Assembly (NCBI RefSeq): GCF_003966125.1
Contig: NZ_RXMA01000002.1
Location: 1-64,000 of the forward strand
Length of the DNA stretch: 64,000 nt
Direction: 5' to 3'
Source of the DNA: Azospirillum griseum
Lineage (GTDB): Bacteria; Pseudomonadota; Alphaproteobacteria; Azospirillales; Azospirillaceae
Every line of letters starts with the position of its first letter. The stretch's first letter is position 1. Positions 7,260-17,013 of this stretch are shown here, in pieces. A program made the position numbers and the translations under genes. The notes beneath the pieces are model-generated. The model was given only the letters and a program-made list of their open reading frames with translations, made no database searches and had not been told where the DNA came from.

Positions 7260-8741
7260 ATGTTTGCCAGTCTAACTCGGAGCTTTCAAACCCCTGGGGT
7301 TTTTGACTCGGTTAGCACATCATTGCTTGATCATGTTCCGGTTGCGATCATGCTGTGCGACATCCGGTCTTTCCAGATCACGTTTGCCAACAAAAAATCG
7401 ATCGACCTTCTCAAATCGATTGGTCATCTCTTGAAAATATCCCCGGACTCCATCGTTGGCACATCGATTGATGTTTTCCACAAACACCCGGAACGGCAGA
7501 GAGCCATTCTATCAGACTCCAAAAACCTTCCCTTTCGATCCAAGATTGTTCTTGGCGATGAAGTGCTTGATCTTCATGTGACGGCGGTGTTTGAGAAAGG
7601 GCGCTACAACGCCGCCATGCTGACTTGGAGCATCATCACCGAAAAAGTCCGGTTGGACCAGGAGACGGACAAACTGTTGCATATGTTGGATGAAATGCCA
7701 ACGGCCGTCATGTTGTGCGATCCAAATGATGATTTCAAAATCACATACATCAATAACAAAAGTAAGGAAACATTGCAGTCAATCGAAAGTTACCTTCCTG
7801 TAAAAATTGAAAAAATCGTCGGACAATCCGTTGATGTCTTTCATAAAAATCCAACGCATCAGCGTCGCATCCTCAGTGATCCTAGAAAGCTTCCATTCAA
7901 CACAACAATCCGCCTTGGTGATGAGTACCTCAATCTGCGCATTTCCGCTATTCACGATGCCAAGGGACATTACCAGGCCGCCATGCTGTCCTGGTCGGTT
8001 GTGACCGCAAGCCACCAGATGGCGGAAAGCATCACCAACGCGGCGGACTTGCTGAACGATTCCGCCATACGCATGAGCGCGGCGGCTGAACAGTTGGTTG
8101 GATCCGGGGGAACCGCGAGTGCGCTCGCGGCAAACGCGTCGTCTGCCATCGAGGAAATCCGTGCGTCCGTCAGTGAAATCCGTCAACAAATGTCAACCGT
8201 ATCGACGATGACGGTCAAGGCGGTGACGGAGGCGGAGCAATCCGATGCGCTGGTTGCATCCTTGTCCCAGAGCGCGCAGGCCATCGGGCAAATTGTGCAG
8301 ATCATCGCATCCATCGCCGGTCAAACCAATTTGCTGGCGCTCAATGCCACAATCGAAGCCGCCAGGGCGGGAGAGGCCGGAAAGGGGTTTGCGGTGGTGG
8401 CTCAGGAGGTCAAAAATTTGGCGAGTCAAACAGCGAAAGCCACCGACGACATCGCCCTCCGCATCAAGGATATTCAAGAGACGGCAACCGGAACTGTGGA
8501 TGCGTTTGATCGCATTGGTACAGCCATCCGTGATGTGCAAAGCATTGCACAAAGCATCGCGGGTGCAATGGAAATGCAGGAATCCGCAACGCAGGAGGTT
8601 TCCCGCAACATTGCTGGTGTCAGCGACGCCACGCAACACACGGATGCAGCCGCTCGATCCGTCCGCAGCATCGCCACCTCCGTATCCAATCTGGCGACGG
8701 ATATGAAAGGCAATCTCCAGAACTTCATCCAGTCGACCTGA
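7260..8741 (+). CDS. Soluble methyl-accepting chemotaxis protein with two tandem PAS domains
   Basis: A 493-aa cytoplasmic chemoreceptor. It has no membrane segment. Two homologous PAS-like domains (about 20-130 and 145-258) share the pattern VGxSxDVFHKxPxxQRxxLSD, then LPF, LGDE and AAML(T/S)WS. The rest is an MCP signalling domain with a normal hairpin tip ([20 protein letters not shown]), which couples to CheA/CheW. The layout resembles AerC, the FAD-binding energy-taxis receptor of Azospirillum brasilense, but the ligand here (flavin, heme or none) is unknown. ATG 7260 has CAGGGAG 9 bases upstream. The sensor half is richer in A/T than neighbouring genes. A sigma-54 promoter precedes it. 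Confidence 0.9.
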   Translation: MFASLTRSFQTPGVFDSVSTSLLDHVPVAIMLCDIRSFQITFANKKSIDLLKSIGHLLKISPDSIVGTSIDVFHKHPERQRAILSDSKNLPFRSKIVLGDEVLDLHVTAVFEKGRYNAAMLTWSIITEKVRLDQETDKLLHMLDEMPTAVMLCDPNDDFKITYINNKSKETLQSIESYLPVKIEKIVGQSVDVFHKNPTHQRRILSDPRKLPFNTTIRLGDEYLNLRISAIHDAKGHYQAAMLSWSVVTASHQMAESITNAADLLNDSAIRMSAAAEQLVGSGGTASALAANASSAIEEIRASVSEIRQQMSTVSTMTVKAVTEAEQSDALVASLSQSAQAIGQIVQIIASIAGQTNLLALNATIEAARAGEAGKGFAVVAQEVKNLASQTAKATDDIALRIKDIQETATGTVDAFDRIGTAIRDVQSIAQSIAGAMEMQESATQEVSRNIAGVSDATQHTDAAARSVRSIATSVSNLATDMKGNLQNFIQST

Positions 8742-8803
8742 TCACAGGGCATCGGGCATCAGTCGTGCCCGATGCCAAACCTTCATTTTGTCTCTGCCAT
8801 CAA

Positions 8804-9136
8804 TCAATCGACGATGAACAGCGTGGCCCCGGTTTGGGTGAAGGACCGATGGGCGGCGTCGCCGAAATCCGACACCTGATAGCTCATCCCTGCGGACAGG
8901 GTGAAGCGGCGACCGTCCTTCAGCTCCGACACCAGTTCACCGCTCAACACGAACAGCACATGGCCCCGGTCGCACCAGTGATCGGCCAGATAGCCCGGCG
9001 TGTATTCCACCATCCGCACGCGCAGATCCCCGGCGGTGAAGGTCCGCCACAGCGCCATGCCGGTTTCGCCGGGATGTTCGGTGACGGGAACCTTCGACCA
9101 ATCGGTGATGGTGAAGGGCATCGTCGGCAATTTCAT
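8804..9136 (-). CDS. Small cupin-domain protein (DHCW-motif type)
   Basis: A 110-aa single-domain cupin. The metal-binding region reads DHWCDRGH (about 52-59) and is followed by VLFVLSGELVSEL and AGMSYQVSD, the two cupin motifs of a small beta-barrel. The DH-x-C-x3-H arrangement is the signature of a named but functionally unassigned cupin group. ATG 9136 has AGGAG 9 bases upstream. It lies between the chemoreceptor (convergent) and alaS (same strand, separated by the alaS terminator). It probably binds a metal and a small ligand; function unknown. Confidence 0.85.
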   Translation of the reverse strand: MKLPTMPFTITDWSKVPVTEHPGETGMALWRTFTAGDLRVRMVEYTPGYLADHWCDRGHVLFVLSGELVSELKDGRRFTLSAGMSYQVSDFGDAAHRSFTQTGATLFIVD

Positions 9137-9192
9137 CGGTCACGCTCCTGATGATGCGGGGTGCGCTGCTCACAACCCTGTGCGCCGGTCAC

Positions 9193-9224
9193 AAAAAAGG
9201 CCCGCTGTGGGGAGCGGGCCTTTT
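9193..9224 (-). terminator. Intrinsic terminator of alaS
   Basis: Perfect 12-bp stem (9195-9206 with 9213-9224), 6-base loop. On the minus strand the stem ends in a run of six U (9193-9198). It lies 16 bases past the alaS stop. Confidence 0.88.
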
Positions 9225-9239
9225 CCGGGCCGGATGGGA

Positions 9240-11915
9240 TCAACCGGCGCGCTTGGCGGTGATCGCCTGTTCGATGGCGGCGATGGCCGCCGGGGCCAGC
9301 GCCACGTCGGGGCCGCCGGCCTGGGCCATATCCGGGCGACCGCCGCCGCCCTTCCCGCCCAGCGCTTCCGCCGCCACGCGGACCAGCTCCACCGCGCTCA
9401 GGCTCGCGGTCAGATCGTCGGTGACGCCGATGACGATGGAAGCCTTGCCCTCGTTCCCGGCGATCAGCACGACCACACCGGAGCCGATCTGCGCCTTCAG
9501 CGCGTCGGCCATCGGCTTCAGATCCTTGGCGGGCAGGCCATCGATGACGCGGGCGGCAACCTTCACCCCCGCAACGTCCTTGGCGTCGCCCGCGCCGTCG
9601 CTCTTCGGACCCGCCGAACCGCTCAGCGCCACCTGACGGCGCAGGTCGGCCAGTTCGCGTTCCATCTTGCGGCGTTCCTCGACCAGAACCGCCACGCGGG
9701 CCGGAACCTCGTCGGGCTTGACCTTCAGAACGGTGGCGGCTTCGGACAGCCACTGATCGCGCTCCGACAGCCACGCCTTGGCCCCGGTGCCGGTCAGCGC
9801 CTCGATGCGGCGGACACCGGCGGCAACGGCCCCTTCCGACACGATCTTGAACACACCGATGTCGCCGGTGCGGCGGACGTGGGTGCCGCCGCACAACTCG
9901 ACGGAATAGGTGCGGTCGGCGCTGTCGTGCGCGCCGCCCATCGACACCACGCGGACCTCGTCGCCGTACTTCTCACCAAACAGCGCCATGGCACCTTCGG
10001 CCCGCGCCTCGTCCGGGGACATCAGGCGGGTGATGACCTCGCTGTTGCCCAGAATGCGGCGGTTGACCTCGTTTTCGACCGCCGCGATGTCCTCGGCGGT
10101 CAGGCCGACCGGCTGGCTGATGTCGAAGCGCAGGCGCTCCGGGGCCACCAGCGAGCCTTTTTGCGTGACATGGTCGCCCAGACGGTTGCGCAACGCCTCG
10201 TGCAGCAGGTGTGTGGCAGAGTGGTTGGCGCGGATGGCGGAGCGGCGGACGCTGTCCACCCGCAGTTCCACCACGTCGCCGACCTTCAGCGCGCCCTTGG
10301 TCACGGTGCCGACATGCGCCCACACCGCGCCCAGCTTCTTTTGCGTGTCCGACACGGCGAATTCGGTGCCCTCGGCGGAGAAGATCACGCCGGTGTCGCC
10401 CGCCTGACCGCCCGATTCGCCGTAGAAGGGGGTTTGGTTGACGACGACCAGAACCTCGTCACCGGCCGTGGCGCTGTCCACCCGCGCGTCGCCCTTGACG
10501 ATGGCCGTGACCTTGCCCTCGGCGACTTCGGTGTCGTAACCGAAGAACTCGGTCGCCCCCAGCTCGTCCTTGATTTCGTACCACAGCTTTTCGGTGCCAA
10601 CCTCGCCCGACCCGGCCCAGGATTCGCGGGCCTTGCGGCGCTGCTCGTCCATCGACGCCTTGAAACCGGCCTCGTCCACGGTGCGGCCCTGGCTGCGCAG
10701 CACGTCCTGCGTCAGATCCAGCGGGAACCCGTAGGTGTCGTACAGCTTGAACGCCACCTCACCGGCCAGCGGCTGAGTCTCGCCCAGGCGACCGACCTCG
10801 TCCCCCAGCAGGCGCAGGCCACGGTCGAGGGTCTGCTTGAAGCGGGTTTCCTCCAGCTTCAGCGTCTCCACGATCAGGGCGCGGGCGCGGATCAGTTCGG
10901 GATAGGCGTCGCCCATCTGCTGGACCAGCGCCGACACCAGACGGTGCATCAGCGGCTCGGTCGCGCCGATCATGTGGGCGTGGCGCATGGCCCGGCGCAT
11001 GATGCGGCGCAGCACATAGCCCCGGCCTTCGTTGGACGGCAGCACGCCGTCGGCGATCAGGAAGGAGGAGGAGCGCAGGTGATCGGCGATGACGCGGTGC
11101 GAAACCGCGTGCGCGCCGTCCGGCGAGGTCTTGGTCGCGTCGGCCGAGGCGACGATCAGCGCGCGCATCAGGTCGATGTCGTAATTGTCGTGCTGGCCTT
11201 GCAGAACGGCGGCCAGGCGCTCCAGCCCCATGCCGGTGTCGATGGACGGCTTGGGCAGCGCGACCAGATTGTCCGGCCCCAACTGCTCGTACTGCATGAA
11301 CACGAGATTCCAGATCTCGATGAAACGGTCGCCGTCCTGGTCGGGGCTGCCCGGCGGGCCACCGGCGATCGACGGGCCGTGGTCGTAGAAGATTTCAGAG
11401 CAGGGGCCGCAGGGGCCGGTGTCGCCCATGCGCCAGAAATTGTCATCGGTCGGGATGCGGATGATGCGGTCGTCCGACAAACCGGCGACCTTGCGCCAAA
11501 TCCCGGCGGCCTCTTCGTCGCTGCTGTGGACCGTCACCAGCAGCTTGTCGGCGGGCAGGCCAAATTCCTTGGTGACGAGCGTCCAGGCAAAATGGATGGC
11601 GTCGTCCTTGAAATAATCGCCGAAGGAGAAGTTCCCCAGCATTTCAAAGAAGGTGTGATGGCGCGCCGTGTAACCGACATTGTCGAGATCGTTGTGCTTG
11701 CCGCCTGCGCGCACGCATTTCTGCGAGGTCGTCGCCCGCGAATAGGGCCGCTGTTCCGCCCCGGTGAACACGTTCTTGAACTGCACCATGCCGGCGTTGG
11801 TGAACATCAGCGTCGGATCGTTGCGCGGAACCAGCGGCGACGATTCAACGATCTGGTGGCCCTGCTTGGCGAAATAGTCCAGGAACGTGCGGCGGATGTC
11901 GTTGGCGGTCTGCAT
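9240..11915 (-). CDS. alaS: Alanyl-tRNA synthetase
   Basis: This 891-aa class II synthetase charges tRNA-Ala. The N-terminus [15 protein letters not shown] and the motif region [15 protein letters not shown] are diagnostic of AlaS. The editing domain has [11 protein letters not shown] and [11 protein letters not shown], which supply the zinc ligands that clear mischarged Ser/Gly-tRNA. The C-Ala end carries a glycine-rich [16 protein letters not shown]. Full length for the family. ATG 11915 is chosen because the upstream in-frame ATG (11942) adds nine residues not typical of AlaS. It has its own terminator and probably its own promoter in the 147-base gap to tatC. Confidence 0.97.
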   Translation of the reverse strand: MQTANDIRRTFLDYFAKQGHQIVESSPLVPRNDPTLMFTNAGMVQFKNVFTGAEQRPYSRATTSQKCVRAGGKHNDLDNVGYTARHHTFFEMLGNFSFGDYFKDDAIHFAWTLVTKEFGLPADKLLVTVHSSDEEAAGIWRKVAGLSDDRIIRIPTDDNFWRMGDTGPCGPCSEIFYDHGPSIAGGPPGSPDQDGDRFIEIWNLVFMQYEQLGPDNLVALPKPSIDTGMGLERLAAVLQGQHDNYDIDLMRALIVASADATKTSPDGAHAVSHRVIADHLRSSSFLIADGVLPSNEGRGYVLRRIMRRAMRHAHMIGATEPLMHRLVSALVQQMGDAYPELIRARALIVETLKLEETRFKQTLDRGLRLLGDEVGRLGETQPLAGEVAFKLYDTYGFPLDLTQDVLRSQGRTVDEAGFKASMDEQRRKARESWAGSGEVGTEKLWYEIKDELGATEFFGYDTEVAEGKVTAIVKGDARVDSATAGDEVLVVVNQTPFYGESGGQAGDTGVIFSAEGTEFAVSDTQKKLGAVWAHVGTVTKGALKVGDVVELRVDSVRRSAIRANHSATHLLHEALRNRLGDHVTQKGSLVAPERLRFDISQPVGLTAEDIAAVENEVNRRILGNSEVITRLMSPDEARAEGAMALFGEKYGDEVRVVSMGGAHDSADRTYSVELCGGTHVRRTGDIGVFKIVSEGAVAAGVRRIEALTGTGAKAWLSERDQWLSEAATVLKVKPDEVPARVAVLVEERRKMERELADLRRQVALSGSAGPKSDGAGDAKDVAGVKVAARVIDGLPAKDLKPMADALKAQIGSGVVVLIAGNEGKASIVIGVTDDLTASLSAVELVRVAAEALGGKGGGGRPDMAQAGGPDVALAPAAIAAIEQAITAKRAG

Positions 11916-12026
11916 AGGACGGTCGTGGCTCCGAAAAGGCAAGGCGGCCAGAGATCAGCCGGACCCTGCTTTTAGCGCGAGTTTCCCACTCTGTCCACAC
12001 AGCGGACACACCACCGGCGGGAATGG

Positions 12027-12055
12027 CCCCTCTCCATCAAGGTCATGGAGAGGGG
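12027..12055 (-). terminator. Hairpin after tatC
   Basis: Perfect 11-bp inverted repeat (12027-12037 with 12045-12055) around a 7-base loop, 8 bases past the tatC stop on the minus strand. No U-run follows, so termination may be Rho-assisted. Confidence 0.55.
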
Positions 12056-12062
12056 GCTTGCG

Positions 12063-12863
12063 TCATTCCTCGTCGCCGCGATCCGCCGCGTCGTTACGGC
12101 TCTTTTCGATACGACGACCCACAAGGATCGAAATTTCGTAGAGCGCCAGCAGCGGAATCGCCAGGCTCACCTGGCTGATGACGTCCGGCGGGGTCAGCAC
12201 GGCGGCGACCACAAAGGCGGCGACGATGGCGTAGCGGCGTTTTGTCGCCAGGGCTTCCGTCGTCACCAGACCGGCGCGGATCAGCAAGGTCAGCAGCACC
12301 GGCAACTGGAAGGCGATGCCAAAGGCAAAGATCAGCGACATCACCAAATGGAGATATTCGCCGACACGCGCCTCGAACTCGATGGGAAGCGCCGCCGCAT
12401 CGCCGCCGGGGTGGAATTCAAACCCCAGGAAGAAGCGCCACGCCATCGGGAAGATGAAGTAATAGACCATCGACGCGCCCAGCAGGAACAGCACCGGGGT
12501 GGCCGCCAGGAATGGCAGGAAGGCGCGGCGTTCGTGCTTGTACAGGCCCGGCGCGATGAACATCCACAGTTGGCTGGCCACCACGGGGAAGGAGATGAAG
12601 CACCCCGCCCAGAAGGCCACCTTCACATAGGTGAAGAAGGCTTCCGTCAGCCCGGTGTAGATCATCCGTCGCCCCTGCCCGGCCAGAATGTCGGCCAAGG
12701 GCTGGACAAGGAAATTGTAGATCTTGTCCGACACCGCGTAACACAGAAGAAACGCGATCAAGATCGCCGCGATGGCGTACATCAGCCGGTTGCGCAGCTC
12801 GATCAGATGATCGATCAGCGGCATCTTGCTGTCGTCAAGCTCGTCCTGGGTGTCGCCGCTCAT
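12063..12863 (-). CDS. tatC: Sec-independent protein translocase TatC
   Basis: A 266-aa inner-membrane protein with six hydrophobic segments. With TatB it forms the receptor that binds twin-arginine signal peptides and exports folded proteins. The cytoplasmic N-terminus holds MPLIDHLIELRNRL, the signal-peptide recognition region, and the first periplasmic loop contains the conserved LVQPL. Last gene of tatABC; 7 bases separate it from tatB. The charged C-terminal tail is usual for alphaproteobacteria. The small twin-arginine protein at 27336-27680 is one likely local substrate. Confidence 0.96.
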   Translation of the reverse strand: MSGDTQDELDDSKMPLIDHLIELRNRLMYAIAAILIAFLLCYAVSDKIYNFLVQPLADILAGQGRRMIYTGLTEAFFTYVKVAFWAGCFISFPVVASQLWMFIAPGLYKHERRAFLPFLAATPVLFLLGASMVYYFIFPMAWRFFLGFEFHPGGDAAALPIEFEARVGEYLHLVMSLIFAFGIAFQLPVLLTLLIRAGLVTTEALATKRRYAIVAAFVVAAVLTPPDVISQVSLAIPLLALYEISILVGRRIEKSRNDAADRGDEE

Positions 12864-12870
12864 GGCCGTG

Positions 12871-13332
12871 TCACGCCTGCTTGTCGGTCGGGGTGGTCGC
12901 CACCGGCACGGGTGCCGGGGAGGAGACGGTGGTGGTCGGGGCGGGCGTGCCCTCCGCCGCCGCTGTCAAGGCGGGGACGGGTGCCGGAGAAACAGCGGTG
13001 GTCGTGTCCGCCTCTCCCTCCGGCGGGCTGCCGGGATGGCCGTTCAGGTCGACCTCGAACGCCTTGGACACCTCGCCCTTGGGGTCGATGGTGTCCTCCA
13101 TCATCTTCTTGATGTTCATGTCGCGGGTCTTCAGGGCTTCGCGGCGAAGCTCGTCCAACTCGGTTTCACGCATCATGTCGTCGATGTGGGTCTGGAATTC
13201 ACGGGCGACGACGCGCGCCTTCCGCACCCATTTCCCCAAGGTGAAGATCGCCTTCGGCAAATCCTTCGGGCCGATGACCACCAGGGCCACGACCGCAATC
13301 AGCATCAGTTCCGACCAGGCAATATCAAACAT
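12871..13332 (-). CDS. tatB: Sec-independent protein translocase TatB
   Basis: A 153-aa membrane protein with one N-terminal transmembrane helix (about 5-21), the hinge GPKDLPK, and an amphipathic helix (LGKWVRKARVVAREFQ) lying along the membrane. It passes substrates from TatC to TatA. The C-terminal 60 residues are Pro/Ala/Thr-rich and probably disordered. MFDIAWSEL at the start is the standard TatB N-terminus. It lies between tatA and tatC in the operon. Confidence 0.95.
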   Translation of the reverse strand: MFDIAWSELMLIAVVALVVIGPKDLPKAIFTLGKWVRKARVVAREFQTHIDDMMRETELDELRREALKTRDMNIKKMMEDTIDPKGEVSKAFEVDLNGHPGSPPEGEADTTTAVSPAPVPALTAAAEGTPAPTTTVSSPAPVPVATTPTDKQA

Positions 13333-13386
13333 GATGATCCGGCAGTTGCAAAACGGGGAAGCCGGGAGACGTCAAACACGCCGCCC

Positions 13387-13623
13387 TCAGCCGCGCGCCG
13401 CTTCGTCCTTTTTGGCCGTGAGGTCGGCGCTGTTGGCCGACTGGTTCGGGATGACCTTGGCGGTGGCCGCCGGGTCGGCGTCCTCCCCGTCCTTCAAACC
13501 GGCCTTGAAGGACTTCACGCCCTTGGCCAGATCGCCCATCACCTTCGGCAGCTTGCCGGCGCCGAACAGCAACAGCACGATGAGAAGAACGATGACCCAA
13601 TGCCAGATGCTGGAAAAACCCAT
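13387..13623 (-). CDS. tatA: Sec-independent protein translocase TatA
   Basis: This 78-aa pore-forming Tat component begins [20 protein letters not shown], has the FGAGKLPK hinge and the amphipathic [11 protein letters not shown] helix. All of these are diagnostic. It assembles into variable-size rings around TatBC-bound cargo. First tat gene of the cluster; 130 bases separate it from scpB, enough for a separate promoter, although both are on the same strand. Confidence 0.96.
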   Translation of the reverse strand: MGFSSIWHWVIVLLIVLLLFGAGKLPKVMGDLAKGVKSFKAGLKDGEDADPAATAKVIPNQSANSADLTAKKDEAARG

Positions 13624-13753
13624 GACTCGTGCATCCCAAATGATGGCCGCGCAGACGGGACGGCACTATGGCAGAAAGGGGGTGGGGTCGCAACGCTCCC
13701 CCCGCCCGGATTAACCTTTGGTCACAAAGCGTTCATAAGGACGGAAAAAACCG

Positions 13754-14374
13754 TTATTCGTCCTGGCTGTCCGCCGCGCCGGGCGTGGGCGCGTCGTCCT
13801 GGCTCGCCCCCAGCCCCAGCAGAACCGGGCGGGAATCCAGCAGGCCGGCGGCGCGCAGATCCTCGACGCTGGGCAAGTCGCGCAGGCTTTCCAGGCCGAA
13901 ATGATCCAGGAAATGGTCGGTGGTGATCCAGGTCAGCGGACGGCCCGGCGTTTCACGCCGACGGCCCGGCCGGATCCAGCCATGCTCCATCAGGATGTCC
14001 AGCGTGCCCTTGCTCGTCACCACGCCCCGGATCGCTTCGATCTCCGCCCGCGTCACCGGCTGGTGATAGGCGATGATCGCCAGGGTTTCGATGGCCGCGC
14101 GCGACAGCTTCTTCGAAACCTCCTCCTCCTGCCGCAGGATGGGGGCGAGGTCGGCGGCGGTGCGAAACGCCCACCCGGCCCCGGTGCGCACAAGATGGAC
14201 GCCGCGCGGCGCGTAATCGGCGCGCAAACGCTCCAGCAGCGCCCCCACCTCCGGTCCGATCCGCCCGGCCAGTGTTTCTTCATCCAGCGGATCGGCCGAG
14301 GCGAACAGCAGGGCTTCCAACAGCCGCAGCTTGCCCTGGCGAACCTCGTCCGCGCTGGTCACATCCTCTGTCAT
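13754..14374 (-). CDS. scpB: Segregation and condensation protein B
   Basis: A 206-aa winged-helix protein that dimerises and binds ScpA in the SMC-ScpAB condensin, which compacts and segregates the chromosome. The core has RLLEALLFASADPL, ETLAIIAYHQPVTRAEIEAIRG and HGWIRPGRRRETPGRPL, the classic ScpB pattern. The C-terminal tail is acidic and low in complexity. The gene follows scpA by 32 bases and is probably co-transcribed with it. Confidence 0.95.
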   Translation of the reverse strand: MTEDVTSADEVRQGKLRLLEALLFASADPLDEETLAGRIGPEVGALLERLRADYAPRGVHLVRTGAGWAFRTAADLAPILRQEEEVSKKLSRAAIETLAIIAYHQPVTRAEIEAIRGVVTSKGTLDILMEHGWIRPGRRRETPGRPLTWITTDHFLDHFGLESLRDLPSVEDLRAAGLLDSRPVLLGLGASQDDAPTPGAADSQDE

Positions 14375-14406
14375 ACCGTGTGTGCCTGTGTGTCGGTCGT
14401 TTTGCG

Positions 14407-15186
14407 TCAGTCGCTGCCGTCGCGTGTGGCGCGGCGCAGAAAAATGGGGGCGAAGGCCGAATCCTGGCGCAACTCCACCTGCCCCGCCTTCGCCAGTTCC
14501 AGGGTGGCGGCAAAATGGGCCGCCATCGCCGAGCGGGTCAGCAAGCTCCCCTCCTCGGCGGGCAGAAAGCTGGCGAGCGTCGCCCAGTCCGGCATATGGC
14601 CCAACAGATCGGACAGGCGGCGCACCGCGTCCTCCAGCGAGTAGAGCCGCACCGGCTGGATGCGCAACACCCCGCCTTCCTGCCGCTTGCGGTGATCGCC
14701 ATAGGCGCGCAGCAGATCATAGAGCGTCACCTCGTAGACCGATTTGCGGCGGATGTCGATGTCCTCCGGCGCGCCGCGCGCGAAAACGTCCTGCCCCAGA
14801 CGTGGACGGGCGAACAGGGCTTGCGCGGCGGTCTTCATCGCCTCCAGGCGCTGAAGCTGGAAGGCGAGCGCGGCGGCCATGTCCTCGCCCGACGGCTCTT
14901 CATCCTCCGGTTCCGGGATCAGCAGGCGCGATTTGAGATAGGCCAGCCACGCCGCCATCACCAGATAATCGGCGGCCAGTTCCAGCCGCAATTCGCGGGC
15001 CTCGTCGATGAAGGCGAGATACTGGTCGGCCAAAGCGAGGATCGAGATCCGGGTCAGATCAACCTTCTGGTCGCGGCCCAGAACCAGCAGAACATCCAGC
15101 GGCCCCTCGAACCCGTCGAGCACCAGCAACAATTGGCCGGGATCAACCTCCGGCCCCGGGTCCGCTCCGAACAGATCGGCGGTCAT
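14407..15186 (-). CDS. scpA: Segregation and condensation protein A
   Basis: A 259-aa kleisin subunit of SMC-ScpAB. The N-terminal FEGPLDVLLVLGRDQKVDL is the hallmark ScpA helix that contacts the SMC neck. The middle helix LELAADYLVMAAWLAYLKSR and a C-terminal winged-helix region complete the fold. It ends LRRATRDGSD, shortly before scpB. The M50 protease gene lies 10 bases upstream, so the three form one operon together with nagZ and the SPOR gene. Confidence 0.95.
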   Translation of the reverse strand: MTADLFGADPGPEVDPGQLLLVLDGFEGPLDVLLVLGRDQKVDLTRISILALADQYLAFIDEARELRLELAADYLVMAAWLAYLKSRLLIPEPEDEEPSGEDMAAALAFQLQRLEAMKTAAQALFARPRLGQDVFARGAPEDIDIRRKSVYEVTLYDLLRAYGDHRKRQEGGVLRIQPVRLYSLEDAVRRLSDLLGHMPDWATLASFLPAEEGSLLTRSAMAAHFAATLELAKAGQVELRQDSAFAPIFLRRATRDGSD

Positions 15187-15196
15187 GGCCTTGACC

Positions 15197-15874
15197 TTAG
15201 TCGTTTCCGGTCAGGATTTGGATCAGGTCGATCACCGCATCAACCGGCGGTCCGAGAACCCAGCTCATCACGTTCAGATCGACGCCGATCTGCCGCCCGA
15301 TGGTCGGCAGCAGGAAGGCGGCCCCCAGCAGGATGAGCATGCCGAACCGCTCCAGCCGCGCCAGCGGGAAGGCCAGGGCGTCGGGCAGAATGCCCACCGC
15401 CACCCGCCCGCCGTCCAGCGGCGGCAGGGGGATGAGGTTGAAGACCATCAGGATGACGTTGACGAGGATCGACACCTCCGTCGCCGCCTTCAGCCATTGC
15501 CCCACCGTCCCGCTGTGCGGATCGACCAACCCCCACAAGAGGGCCGACAGCACGGCCAAGGCGAAATTCACCCCCGGCCCGGCGAGCGCCACCCACACCA
15601 TGTCGCGACGCGGATGGCCGAGACGGCCGAAATTCACCGGCACCGGCTTGGCCCAGCCAAACACGAATCCGGTGGTGAAATACATCAGCGCGGGCAGCAG
15701 CACCGTGCCGAACGGGTCGATGTGGCGCAGCGGGTTGAAGGTGACGCGGCCCAACCGATAGGCGGTGTCGTCGCCCAACCGCCAGGCGACAAAGCCGTGC
15801 GCGGCCTCGTGCAGCGTGATCGCCAGGATGGCCGGAAGGGCCACCGCCGTCACGCGGAAGATCCATTCCTCCAT
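15197..15874 (-). CDS. Site-2 protease family (M50) membrane metalloprotease
   Basis: A 225-aa polytopic membrane protein. HEAAHG (HExxH, about residues 20-25) supplies two zinc ligands and the catalytic Glu; NLIPLPPLDGG (about 157-167) supplies the third ligand, an Asp. This is the compact cytosol-facing S2P/rhomboid-neighbour type without a PDZ domain, so it is not RseP. It would cut a transmembrane substrate, which is unknown. ATG 15874 has AGGAGAG upstream; the ATG at 15895 has none. Its place between nagZ and scpA is usual in alphaproteobacteria and suggests no direct functional link. Confidence 0.9.
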   Translation of the reverse strand: MEEWIFRVTAVALPAILAITLHEAAHGFVAWRLGDDTAYRLGRVTFNPLRHIDPFGTVLLPALMYFTTGFVFGWAKPVPVNFGRLGHPRRDMVWVALAGPGVNFALAVLSALLWGLVDPHSGTVGQWLKAATEVSILVNVILMVFNLIPLPPLDGGRVAVGILPDALAFPLARLERFGMLILLGAAFLLPTIGRQIGVDLNVMSWVLGPPVDAVIDLIQILTGND

Positions 15875-15918
15875 CGCCCGCTCTCCTGTTCTCAAACCAC
15901 TTTGTTAAAACAACCCTG

Positions 15919-17013
15919 TTACGCCTTGATCAGACGCAACAAATCATCCATGCGTTCCTTCAGCGCGCCGATGTCGGCGGGCTTGGGGGTGCCGCGCATC
16001 GCCTGCGCGCGCGCCCAACGCTGGGCCGCCGCGTAGCTCATCGGTGGAACCACCTCCGCCACCGCGCGCATCTCGTCCAACACGCCGTTGCAGTGAAGCA
16101 CGATGTCGTTGCCCGCCGCCACCACCGCTTTTGCCCGCGTCCGCACATCGCCCGCCAGGGCGTTCATCGACAGGTCGTCGGCGAACAGCAGACCGTCAAA
16201 GCCGATGGCCGGGCCGCGCACCACCTCGCGCATGACGATGGCCGACGTGCTGGCCGGGGCTGTCGGGTCGATGGCCTTGAGCACGACATGGGCGACCATC
16301 GCCAACGGCAGATCGGCCAGGGCGCGGAACGGGGCGAAGTCGGTGGCCTCCAGCGCCTCGCGCGGGGCGTCCACCACCGGCAGTTCGGCGTGGCTGTCGG
16401 CCAGGGCGCGGCCATGGCCGGGGATGTGTTTGATGACCGGCAGAACGCCGCCCGCCATCAGCCCCTCGGCGGTGGCGCGCGCCAGATCGGCGACCAGCTC
16501 CGGGTCGCGGCCAAAGGCGCGGTCGCCGATGATGTCGTGCGCGCCATCGACCGGCACGTCGCAGACCGGGGCGCAATCCACCGTCACGCCGACCTCGGTC
16601 AGCATATGGGCCAGCAACCGACCGTTGATCCAGGCGGCCTCCCGAGCGGCGGCGCGGTCGCGCTGGGCCAACGCGCCAAAGACCCCCATGGGCGGATGGG
16701 CGGGCCAGTGCGGCGGGCGCAGGCGCGCCACGCGTCCGCCCTCCTGGTCGATCAGGACCGGCGCGTCGGGCCGCCCGACGCTGGCGCGCAGATCGCGGAC
16801 CAGAGTGGCGACCTGATCGGGCGTGTCGCAGTTCCGCCGGAACAGGATGAAGCCCAGCGGATCGGAGGCGGCAAAGAACGCGGCCTCATCGGCCCCCAGC
16901 ATCGTGCCCGCGCAACCGAAGACAACGGCGCGCGGGCGGTTGGCCGACGCGGTGGGCTTTGCGGCCGACGCGCGGGCAGCGGAATCACGGACGGACAACC
17001 ACACACCCCACAT
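15919..17013 (-). CDS. nagZ: Beta-N-acetylhexosaminidase NagZ (family 3 glycosidase)
   Basis: A cytoplasmic enzyme that removes GlcNAc from anhydro-muropeptides in peptidoglycan recycling. The GH3 core starts at RAVVFGCAG and has LIDQEGGRVARL, KHIPGHGRALADSHAELP (the flexible His/Asp loop of NagZ) and FDGLLFADDLSM containing the nucleophile Asp. About 340 residues are core. ATG 17013 overlaps the end of the SPOR gene by 29 bases; a TTG at 16998 is the alternative and gives a more usual N-terminus. The frame stays open far upstream, but that part is a shadow of the SPOR gene's Pro/Ala linker. Confidence 0.92.
   Translation of the reverse strand: MWGVWLSVRDSAARASAAKPTASANRPRAVVFGCAGTMLGADEAAFFAASDPLGFILFRRNCDTPDQVATLVRDLRASVGRPDAPVLIDQEGGRVARLRPPHWPAHPPMGVFGALAQRDRAAAREAAWINGRLLAHMLTEVGVTVDCAPVCDVPVDGAHDIIGDRAFGRDPELVADLARATAEGLMAGGVLPVIKHIPGHGRALADSHAELPVVDAPREALEATDFAPFRALADLPLAMVAHVVLKAIDPTAPASTSAIVMREVVRGPAIGFDGLLFADDLSMNALAGDVRTRAKAVVAAGNDIVLHCNGVLDEMRAVAEVVPPMSYAAAQRWARAQAMRGTPKPADIGALKERMDDLLRLIKA

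Noticed and set aside
9000..11975. 991-codon plus-strand frame opposite alaS
   Set aside because: alaS on the other strand is full length with all motifs; the plus-strand product is rich in His, Gly, Arg and Asp and resembles no protein.
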